From Candidatus Methanocomedens sp. (GTDB taxonomy: Archaea; Halobacteriota; Methanosarcinia; Methanosarcinales; Methanocomedenaceae): a stretch of DNA of 7,430 nt. The translations under genes were made by a program, and so were the position numbers. The notes below the pieces were generated by a model, which worked only from the letters and a program-made list of their open reading frames with translations, searched no databases and was not told where the DNA came from. The stretch lies in NCBI GenBank assembly GCA_009649835.1, contig PYCK01000127.1, forward strand, positions 1-7,430, written 5' to 3'. Shown here piece by piece: positions 1 through 4,902 of this stretch; the stretch's first letter is position 1, and the number at the start of each line of letters is the position of its first letter.

Positions 1-72
1 GCTGAGACTTGGGATGAGTGGTTAGCTGAATAACTATCCTCGTACTAATAGTACGAGGTCTTCGTATACTTT
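1..72 (+). rRNA. 23S ribosomal RNA, 3' end (partial)
   Basis: The segment looks like the extreme 3' end of a large-subunit rRNA gene that begins outside the window. It carries the near-universal GTACTAATA element (42-50) found close to the 3' end of 23S rRNA. That element sits in a perfect hairpin: CCTCGTAC (38-45), loop TAATA (46-50), GTACGAGG (51-58), which fits the terminal helix called H101 in Escherichia coli. The preceding TTAGCTGA (22-29) matches the position of the GAGCTAACC-like stretch in bacterial 23S. The end near 72 is approximate, set where the sequence becomes AT-rich. No 5S rRNA pattern is seen in the 120 bases that follow. The identification is from recalled consensus and structure, not from a covariance search. 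Confidence 0.75.
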
Positions 73-194
73 AATAAAACGGTTTGTTGCTTTGAATCCT
101 GCCTAATGGTTATTTATCTGAGAGCTTGTAAAACATGAAATTATTTTAGTTTCTTTAATGCTGGTAGCCCTTGTACAGCAGCGTACAGCCAGAG
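73..194. other. Convergent spacer between 23S rRNA and the phosphatase gene
   Basis: This spacer separates the + strand rRNA end from the 3' end of the minus-strand phosphatase gene, so transcription from the two sides meets here. It is AT-rich, with a T-rich stretch at 141-157 on the + strand that could stop rRNA transcription, since archaeal RNA polymerase often terminates at oligo-U. No tRNA or 5S rRNA is recognisable. The heptamer GTACAGC occurs at 173-179 and 183-189 here, and again at 204-210 inside the end of the coding region. Confidence 0.5.
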
Positions 195-210
195 TTACCA
201 TGTGTACAGC
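173..210. repeat. Three direct copies of GTACAGC
   Basis: GTACAGC occurs at 173-179, 183-189 and 204-210, with starts 10 and 21 bases apart, close to one and two DNA helical turns. The last two copies share the eight bases GTACAGCC/GTACAGCC (183-190 and 204-211). The third copy encodes part of the phosphatase C-terminus (RLYTW). It could be a small local duplication or a protein-binding array; chance is also possible for so short a word. Confidence 0.4.
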
Positions 211-869
211 CTTAAGTCCTTGAGTGCTTCCAGCACACCTGCCCCATACTTGCCAGTGGTTACCAGGTCTGCGACATCTTTTAAGGCCGGATGAGCATTT
301 CCCACTGCCACACCCAGGCCAGCCGCCCTGATCATTTCAATATCATTGGCCGAATCCCCTATGGCAACAAAGTCCCCTGTGTTAAGTCCCATCATTTCAG
401 CTACACTTACCAGTGCCGTACCCTTATTCACATCCACGGTCTTTATGTGGACGGCAAAACCTGTGTCCACAAGTTCTATATCCCTGATGTTCCCATCCAC
501 AAGCACCTGTCTGGCAGCATCTATGTCAAAATTACGCCGCAGTGCCACCTCTGATCTCCTTTCCGTACCGTCCAGTTCCTCAAGGTCAAAATGCTTCTTA
601 AGTATCTCAAGGACCTCCTGGCAGCGTGCCTTATTCCCACCGACATGGACCGGGCCGTCAAATCCCATGGATACCACGCCGCCGTTCTCTGCTATCATGA
701 TATCAGATGTACCGATGAGTTTTGCGGCACATTTCACAAAACCCAGCACATTACCGCTGGCAAGGATCACAGGTACGGTTAACTCACGTATGGCAGCGGC
801 GGCTCTTAAGTCAAGCCGACGCTGCATATCGGTCAGTGTTCCGTCTATATCGATAACTACTGCTTTCAA
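195..869 (-). CDS. Archaeal-type phosphoglycolate phosphatase (HAD superfamily)
   Basis: This is a 224-residue HAD hydrolase of the class with a C2-type cap, the usual length for archaeal phosphoglycolate phosphatase (the Thermoplasma TA0175 type). The family hydrolyses 2-phosphoglycolate to glycolate with Mg2+ in the cytoplasm. Motif I is DIDGT (7-11), with D7 as the expected nucleophile and D9 as the acid/base. Motif II is S38 in LASGN, motif III is K149, and motif IV is GDSANDIEM (171-179). ENGG (61-64) is also typical of this group; the cap lies at about 80-145. The start is TTG at 869-867, because motif I begins seven residues later and no earlier start fits. AAGGA (882-878) sits eight bases upstream as a ribosome site. 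The start overlaps the radA stop in TTGA, so translation is probably coupled. Other sugar-phosphate substrates of the Cof/SPP-like group cannot be excluded. Confidence 0.9.
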   Translation of the reverse strand: MKAVVIDIDGTLTDMQRRLDLRAAAAIRELTVPVILASGNVLGFVKCAAKLIGTSDIMIAENGGVVSMGFDGPVHVGGNKARCQEVLEILKKHFDLEELDGTERRSEVALRRNFDIDAARQVLVDGNIRDIELVDTGFAVHIKTVDVNKGTALVSVAEMMGLNTGDFVAIGDSANDIEMIRAAGLGVAVGNAHPALKDVADLVTTGKYGAGVLEALKDLRLYTW

Positions 870-1846
870 TCTGCCAGTCCTTCTGTTGTTACTGAGAAAA
901 CCGCCTCACCTTCAGGCAGGCACGGGGAATCCACCAGGCGGGCTATACGCTTCTCGCCTTTGGATTTGCGAAGGTACAGCCTGAACGTGGCAGTATGACC
1001 TACAATATGGCCCCCTATGGGTTTGGTCGGGTCGCCGAAAAATGCATCTGGTTTGGACATTACCTGGTTGGTCACAACGACAGCTGCATTGAACAGGTCA
1101 CCGAACTTCAGCAGTTCATGCATATGCTTGTTCAGTTTCTGCTGCCTGTCTGCCAGGGTGCCGCGCCCCACATATTCTGCCCTGAAATGAGCTGTAAGCG
1201 AATCGACGATCAACAGGCGTACGGGCTTGCCGCTGTCTTTTAGTTCCTCTGCCAGTTGTGTGGCCGATTCTGCCAGCAGTATCTGGTGATTGGAATTATA
1301 TGCCCGGGCCACATGGATATTGTTAAGGATCTCTTCAGGGTCCAGTTCCTCACCTGTGCGGTGGGATGTCCCCTCTACCATCTGGGCAATCCTCTCGGGC
1401 CTGAAGGTATTTTCAGTATCGATCATTATCACTGAGCCGTCCAGACCGCCGTGCTCCTCAGGGAGCTGCACATTTACAGCAAGATGGTGGGTGATCTGGG
1501 TCTTGCCGCAGCCGAACTCCCCGTAGAACTCGGTAATGGCCTGGGTCTCGATACCGCCGCCCAGCAGCTCATCAAATGCCTCGCACCCGGTCGTAAGCTT
1601 GCCTACCAGTTTCCTGCGCTCCAGCACCCTGTCCCCTGTCTCAAAACCGCCCACATCTGCCGCACTCCTTGCAGCTATGATGATCTTGGCAGCAGTTGCT
1701 TCTCCCACTTCTGCGGTCACTGACAGGTCTGCAGGTGATGCCACTGCTATGGCCTCTATGGAATTGAATCCCGCTTCCCTCAATTTCTCTGCTGTAGCCG
1801 GCCCTACTCCTGGCAGGTCTTCAATCATAGTGATCTTTTCATCCAT
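866..1846 (-). CDS. radA: DNA repair and recombination protein RadA
   Basis: RadA is the archaeal Rad51/RecA-family recombinase. It forms ATP-dependent filaments on single-stranded DNA and carries out homologous pairing and strand exchange. The 326 residues are full length. A helix-hairpin-helix domain (about 5-60, with LPGVGPATAEKL at 11-22) is followed by the linker GGFETGD (66-72), whose F68 is the likely polymerisation residue. The RecA core begins near 80. Walker A is GEFGCGKT (109-116), the catalytic glutamate is probably E145 in IDTEN, Walker B is LLIVD (211-215), loop L1 is around 222-235 and loop L2 around 262-285 (NQV to GGHIVGH). No intein interrupts it. The ATG start is well placed: AGGAGA (1858-1853) lies seven or so bases upstream, and the N-terminus matches the family. 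It has its own promoter region and overlaps the downstream phosphatase gene by four bases. Confidence 0.98.
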   Translation of the reverse strand: MDEKITMIEDLPGVGPATAEKLREAGFNSIEAIAVASPADLSVTAEVGEATAAKIIIAARSAADVGGFETGDRVLERRKLVGKLTTGCEAFDELLGGGIETQAITEFYGEFGCGKTQITHHLAVNVQLPEEHGGLDGSVIMIDTENTFRPERIAQMVEGTSHRTGEELDPEEILNNIHVARAYNSNHQILLAESATQLAEELKDSGKPVRLLIVDSLTAHFRAEYVGRGTLADRQQKLNKHMHELLKFGDLFNAAVVVTNQVMSKPDAFFGDPTKPIGGHIVGHTATFRLYLRKSKGEKRIARLVDSPCLPEGEAVFSVTTEGLAD

Positions 1847-1852
1847 TTTATA

Positions 1853-1858
1853 TCTCCT
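1853..1858 (-). promoter_or_regulatory. Shine-Dalgarno site of radA
   Basis: AGGAGA reads on the minus strand at 1858-1853, about six to seven bases before the ATG at 1846. It is the strongest ribosome site in the window and settles the radA start. Its first base is also the last base of a TGGTGCAC repeat copy. Confidence 0.8.
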
Positions 1859-1889
1859 GGTGCACGGTGTATATTTCGTATTGGTGCAC
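1858..1889. repeat. Direct repeat TGGTGCAC in the radA leader
   Basis: The octamer TGGTGCAC occurs at 1858-1865 and 1882-1889, starts 24 bases apart, in the short region between the radA TATA-like box and its start codon. Each copy holds the palindrome GTGCAC, so the two can also pair in RNA as a six-bp stem around an 18-base loop. The proximal copy touches the ribosome site; the distal one lies near the expected transcription start. This is the layout of an operator pair or a leader hairpin, but the function is inferred. Confidence 0.55.
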
Positions 1890-1913
1890 AGTTTTACAAT
1901 GGTAATACTATTT

Positions 1914-1930
1914 GGTTAAATATAAACCTG
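1914..1930 (-). promoter_or_regulatory. Putative archaeal promoter of radA (TATA box)
   Basis: On the minus strand TTTATATTT (1926-1918) is a good archaeal TATA-like box. A start of transcription about 25 bases further on would fall near 1895-1893, giving a leader of about 47-50 bases that includes both TGGTGCAC copies and the ribosome site. The 97 bases between the glycosyltransferase stop and this leader region make an independent promoter reasonable. Confidence 0.6.
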
Positions 1931-1954
1931 GGGTAAGCAGGGTGAAAGTATTCA

Positions 1955-2992
1955 TCACATTTCCAGCAGCTCATTGTATATCTGTCCCAGCTGTTTGGAT
2001 GTCTTATCAATGTCATGGTACTTTTCGGCAGAGCTCCTGGCTGCACTGCCCAGCCTTCCCATCAGGGCCGGGTCATCTGCCAACTGCCGGATGCAGGCAT
2101 TAAACTCCTCTTCATTGCTGCCCATCAGGCAGTCGCACCCGTGGCTCAGCCATTCCCTGAACACAGGCAGGTCCCTGGTCACAATGGGCCGAGCGTTGGC
2201 CGCAGCCTCTACCAGGGCCAGGCCCTGGGTCTCATGCCTGGATGGGAAAAAGAAAATGTCACTGGCAGACAGGGCACCTGGCACATTATTGATATAGCCG
2301 GTGAACATAACATTAGACGGCATATCTTTCATGATTGTGTTATTCTCCTTCGAGATTATGCCGTAAAGACCCTTTACACTCTGTTTCTTATGGAAACTGC
2401 CGCCAACCCACATAAAGCGCATATCAGGAAAACGACTGGCCACCTCATAGAATTCACTCACACCTTTCCTTAGTGTCAGACCGCCAACAGAACACACTAC
2501 TGTCTCATTCTCTCCTATGCCATACTTTTGCCTGAATGCCTGCCTGCCAGAATCAGAATATGCATACTTACCGAGATCGATCCCGTAATTCAACTGCCTG
2601 ACATCCTTTCCAGGCAGTAACTGGTGATAATATTCTGCGGCAGACTGGGACGGGCATAGAATAATATCAGCCCTGTTTGCTAAACCTTTTAACCATTTCC
2701 GTACAAAATATTTTATCTTTTGGCCTACCACAAATGTATCTTCGGTCATGTGACCGTGGAATATGATGGGGCTGTGATTGCCGTTATTGTTTTTTAAGGA
2801 CATTCGGTATGCCAGGGTCATTGGAATATGTATATGCATCAGGTCAAAATCCGAGTCATTGTCAAAGACCACGTCAATCCCTTGCTCCATAACACGCTCT
2901 GCTATTGATGGGATATAGGAATCAAGCCATTTGCGGTCAGAGGTTAATCTATTAACCAATCCATTATCAATAATATAATTAACAACAGTCAT
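1955..2992 (-). CDS. GT4-type glycosyltransferase (GT-B fold)
   Basis: A 345-residue glycosyltransferase of the GT4/group 1 type, transferring a sugar from a nucleotide-sugar donor with retention of configuration. The C-terminal donor domain shows SVGGLTLRKG (168-177) with the phosphate-contacting R175/K176, and the EX7E motif ETQGLALVE (E254, E262). In the N-terminal acceptor domain, HIHIPMT (53-59), IIFHGHMTEDTF (76-87), CPSQ (113-116) and NYGID (135-139) recall bacterial diacylglycerol glucosyltransferases. A glycolipid or surface-glycan role is therefore possible but unproven. There is no signal peptide or membrane segment; such enzymes usually sit at the inner membrane face. The ATG at 2992 has no ribosome site, and a TATA-like box lies 26 bases upstream, so the mRNA is probably leaderless. 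The N-terminal half is clearly AT-richer than the C-terminal half. Confidence 0.9.
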   Translation of the reverse strand: MTVVNYIIDNGLVNRLTSDRKWLDSYIPSIAERVMEQGIDVVFDNDSDFDLMHIHIPMTLAYRMSLKNNNGNHSPIIFHGHMTEDTFVVGQKIKYFVRKWLKGLANRADIILCPSQSAAEYYHQLLPGKDVRQLNYGIDLGKYAYSDSGRQAFRQKYGIGENETVVCSVGGLTLRKGVSEFYEVASRFPDMRFMWVGGSFHKKQSVKGLYGIISKENNTIMKDMPSNVMFTGYINNVPGALSASDIFFFPSRHETQGLALVEAAANARPIVTRDLPVFREWLSHGCDCLMGSNEEEFNACIRQLADDPALMGRLGSAARSSAEKYHDIDKTSKQLGQIYNELLEM

Positions 2993-3013
2993 ATATTAGT
3001 AAATTGTTCTCAC

Positions 3014-3023
3014 TTATTATACA
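3014..3023 (-). promoter_or_regulatory. Putative promoter of the glycosyltransferase gene (leaderless)
   Basis: TATAATA (3021-3015, minus strand) is centred about 26 bases before the A of the ATG at 2992. That is the normal distance from an archaeal TATA box to the transcription start, so transcription would begin at or next to the start codon. No purine-rich ribosome site is present, which agrees with a leaderless message. Confidence 0.6.
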
Positions 3024-3035
3024 AAAATTTTTTGT
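3021..3035. repeat. Near-perfect A/T dyad at the glycosyltransferase promoter
   Basis: ACAAAAA (3021-3027) and TTTTTGT (3029-3035) form a seven-bp inverted repeat with one central T. It overlaps the upstream edge of the TATA-like box, where the BRE would be. Its five-to-six T run on the minus strand, 46 bases past the DUF89 stop, could equally help end the DUF89 transcript. Confidence 0.45.
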
Positions 3036-3080
3036 AGTATCTTTGCAGTGTCCCACATACTCCATCCCATATATTGCAAC

Positions 3081-3950
3081 TTATACTGCAAGCCTTGCTA
3101 CAAGCATCCCCATATCCAGCCCCATCTCATCTGCAACTACCCTGCATTTGGTCCTGAGCATGTATGCAATGGGACTGTAGCCATATTCTGACATTGTCTC
3201 GAAATTTGCCATACCCTTACTGATGATCAGGGTTGCGTCTTCAAAAGCCTCCACAAGTTCAGGAGGAGCCTCATCCAGACACACGCCTATTGCATTGGAA
3301 CCTGTGGTCAGCACCCTGTCAACCATCTCGCTAATGCCGTGTATCTCTACATCCTCCATTGTTGCATCATTAAGAATAGGTGCCCCGCGCACTACAAGTG
3401 TCACTTTGCCGCCCATGCTCCGTATTTGTTCGATAACTAACGTATCGAGCAGGATCTCACCACTGTTGTCTACTAAGTACACCACATTATCCAGCAAAGG
3501 CACCATTGCCTCTATGTCGTCCACATCAAGCCCTTTGTTGAACATTTTCTTAAACTCAGCTTCAAAATCATCTTCCCTGACATCGAAGCCATCCACACCA
3601 AAATCAAAACTATTGCCAATGGCAGCTGCAAGAGCGGCACGCCTGAACCCATCCACTGAGATCTCATCACCCACAAGTGAGCGGACCAGTGGCATCAACC
3701 CGGCAGCGATCTCCCTGCTCTGTATCTTCTTTTCATGATATGGGTCAGGATCGCCAAGTGCCTCGTACGACCTGCGGTGAACTATTGTGGATACTTTTGA
3801 GGATGGCACGCCGGGCCTGAATGTCTGGTGCAAGGCGTCCAGTCCAGCCATCACGGCCTTGGTCACGATCTGTGGATCGTGTGTACTCAACAGAGCCTGG
3901 TAATGTACTCTTGACAGCAGACAATGGGCGCATCTTGGATCGATCTTCAA
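3081..3950 (-). CDS. DUF89 / ARMT1-like domain protein, probable metal-dependent phosphatase
   Basis: A 289-residue protein of the DUF89 (ARMT1-like, PF01937) family, archaeal subfamily. Characterised relatives are metal-dependent phosphatases that remove damaged or misplaced phosphometabolites; the substrate here is unknown. Visible features are the N-terminal CAHC (C7, C10) common in this prokaryotic group, GNSFDFG (112-118), and the metal/phosphate-site motifs LVDNSGE (159-165, with D161, N162), ILND (192-195) and SKGMANFE (244-251, K245, N249, E251). The Rossmann-like core runs from about 150 to the end. The start is TTG at 3950-3948: CxxC must lie near the N-terminus, and AGGTGA (3963-3958) is seven bases upstream. 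It is divergent from the small acidic gene across 66 bases and separated by 88 bases from the glycosyltransferase. Length is normal and all expected motifs are present. Confidence 0.93.
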   Translation of the reverse strand: MKIDPRCAHCLLSRVHYQALLSTHDPQIVTKAVMAGLDALHQTFRPGVPSSKVSTIVHRRSYEALGDPDPYHEKKIQSREIAAGLMPLVRSLVGDEISVDGFRRAALAAAIGNSFDFGVDGFDVREDDFEAEFKKMFNKGLDVDDIEAMVPLLDNVVYLVDNSGEILLDTLVIEQIRSMGGKVTLVVRGAPILNDATMEDVEIHGISEMVDRVLTTGSNAIGVCLDEAPPELVEAFEDATLIISKGMANFETMSEYGYSPIAYMLRTKCRVVADEMGLDMGMLVARLAV

Positions 3951-4016
3951 AACTTATTCACCTTTTTTAGCAATATTAATATCAATTGGATGACAATAGT
4001 CCATATGGTGATAAAT
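3951..4016. promoter_or_regulatory. Divergent promoter region, DUF89 gene and small acidic gene
   Basis: These 66 bases must hold promoters for both directions. The ten-base palindrome ATATTAATAT (3973-3982) is the best TATA-like element. For the + strand gene it predicts a start near 4003-4006, just before the ribosome site GGTGAT (4007-4012). Read on the minus strand it would start transcription near 3953 and so exclude the AGGTGA ribosome site of the DUF89 gene, so that gene may use a weaker element nearer 3990-4000. Confidence 0.5.
3958..3963 (-). promoter_or_regulatory. Ribosome site deciding the TTG start of the DUF89 gene
   Basis: AGGTGA on the minus strand at 3963-3958 is seven bases before the TTG at 3950. 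It supports the rare start codon, which places CxxC at residues 7-10 as expected for the family. Confidence 0.7.
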
Positions 4017-4406
4017 ATGTCGGAGCAAGAACCTCAAGATACAAATGAGTGGGAAGCATTTGCAGATAAAAAGTACGGTGATATTAAAAAGGCAATGAAG
4101 GACATTGAAAGTAAAGGTTCTTCCCAGCCACTTGAGCATAACATTAGGGATGTTACAAAAAGTTTTGGTGATATGTTAATCTCACTGGGTGCCCTTGCTT
4201 ATGGTGTTACCAGTGATGTGGTAGAGAAGACATCCAGTGAAGAAAGGGTAGCATTCCAGGAGGAGATGAAGAAAAAGGCCAGTTCGGCACGTAATATAAT
4301 TGCGGATGAACTGGATAAAGTTTCCAGTACCCTGAGATCTGAAGCAGAGGTGCCAAAAGAGGAGTCAGAAGAGGAGGTAGAAACTCCTGACACGTCAGAA
4401 GCTTAG
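4017..4406 (+). CDS. Small acidic helix-rich protein of unknown function
   Basis: I do not recognise this 129-residue protein. The sequence suggests mostly helix: a polar charged N-terminus (1-45), a more apolar stretch GDMLISLGALAYGV (51-64) too short and polar-flanked for a sure membrane span, a charged amphipathic helix (about 72-110), and an acidic Glu/Ser/Thr tail (108-129). There is no cysteine, signal peptide or enzyme motif. The ATG at 4017 is chosen because GGTGAT (4007-4012) is at the right distance. The same frame stays open upstream to 3924, but that extension would overlap the start of the divergent DUF89 gene and its promoter. Codon use looks normal and the protein has a biased but plausible composition, so I believe it is real. 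It may be a scaffold or binding protein; that is a guess. It shares a promoter region with the DUF89 gene. Confidence 0.68.
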   Translation: MSEQEPQDTNEWEAFADKKYGDIKKAMKDIESKGSSQPLEHNIRDVTKSFGDMLISLGALAYGVTSDVVEKTSSEERVAFQEEMKKKASSARNIIADELDKVSSTLRSEAEVPKEESEEEVETPDTSEA

Positions 4407-4453
4407 GATTTCCTGTTTGTACAATGGGGGATGGAGGAAGTAATACTTTGTAT

Positions 4454-4473
4454 ATAGGGGGAAAATCCCCTAT
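4454..4473. terminator. Symmetric hairpin after the acidic-protein gene
   Basis: ATAGGGG (4454-4460) and CCCCTAT (4467-4473) form a perfect seven-bp stem; the enclosed GAAAAT can add a G-U pair and leave an AAAA loop. It starts 47 bases past the stop codon of the small acidic gene. There is no T-run behind it, so it may be a processing or stability element rather than a classic terminator. It would also fold in a transcript from the other strand. Confidence 0.5.
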
Positions 4474-4802
4474 CTCTATCCGACCACGCCCGCCGAATAT
4501 CTCTTCGTACACCCTTACCATAAAATTATTACGTATTCCGGAATTGGACAGACATATCTATAGTTCCTTTATATTGACCGGAAGGAAAAATAATCTCCAC
4601 CTTGACTTTCAAAGATCCACTAAAAACCAATAACAAGCAAACCAATTCGTATAGTCCCTATCAAAACATTAATCCGCAAGCAACCGATTTACCTACATTC
4701 CCATAAATTTCCCCAAATCCAGCAAAGAGAACAACCTGGCTTGTTTTGCATCCATCTCCTCAACAACCAAATTAAAATATAGTCAGGCGGACTTCTGCAT
4801 TC

Positions 4803-4897
4803 GAAAAAGCCAATCCTGTTAAAAAGGATGATCGATGGGCTGCCTCCTACAAAGTCTCAAGCCATATCAATAGTGTCTGCATTGAACCAGCGAAAAA
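4803..4897 (-). terminator. Oligo-T tracts behind the U32 gene
   Basis: On the minus strand, five-T runs lie at 4897-4893, 4825-4821 and 4807-4803, within 100 bases of the U32 stop codon. The middle run sits in the loop side of a short stem (AGGAT at 4825-4829 with ATCCT at 4813-4817). Archaeal RNA polymerase commonly terminates at such U-rich stretches. The assignment rests on position and base content only. Confidence 0.4.
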
Positions 4898-4902
4898 TAC
4901 TT

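Larger units (their letters stand above)
4407..4902. other. Gene-free gap between two convergent genes
   Basis: This stretch of 496 bases lies between the 3' ends of the acidic-protein gene and the U32 gene. I find no convincing gene. It holds a strong hairpin (4454-4473), the palindrome ATTCCGGAAT (4535-4544), and three five-T tracts on the minus strand. Several short frames remain open for 20-40 codons on the minus strand, for example about 4536-4658, and 4699-4758 (a 20-residue frame starting MDAKQARLF). Their neighbours in other frames look like shifted continuations, so decayed coding sequence is possible, but none matches a family I know. The + strand is noticeably A/C-rich between about 4600 and 4760. 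Confidence 0.5.

Noticed and set aside
346..984. Long + strand open frame of 212 codons opposite the phosphatase and the end of radA
   Set aside because: It is antisense to two genes with intact catalytic motifs, its product is a low-complexity Ser/Pro/Thr-rich sequence, and it has no family resemblance.
1950..1958. C-box-like GTGATGA on the minus strand at the end of the glycosyltransferase gene, hinting at a C/D box guide RNA
   Set aside because: No D box CTGA or internal C'/D' pair follows at a suitable distance.
3223..3738. + strand open frame of 171 codons opposite the DUF89 gene
   Set aside because: The translation is dominated by Ser and Thr, as expected from the complement of an Asp/Glu-rich coding strand, and it shows no motif.
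3924..4016. Upstream extension of the small acidic protein by 31 residues
   Set aside because: It would overlap the DUF89 start and the shared promoter, it encodes an unrelated apolar AT-driven sequence, and the ribosome site GGTGAT favours the ATG at 4017.
4207..4521. Minus-strand frame of 104 codons overlapping the end of the small acidic gene
   Set aside because: Most of it is the complement of the better supported + strand gene and is Pro/Leu-rich; only the part beyond 4407 was kept, as a possible remnant.
4424..4633. + strand frame of 69 codons in the gap
   Set aside because: No ribosome site, no family resemblance, and it spans the hairpin at 4454-4473; not enough to call a gene.
4803..4829. 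Short repeats in the gap as part of a CRISPR array or insertion-sequence end
   Set aside because: There are no regularly spaced repeats, no terminal inverted repeats with a transposase, and no target-site duplication.
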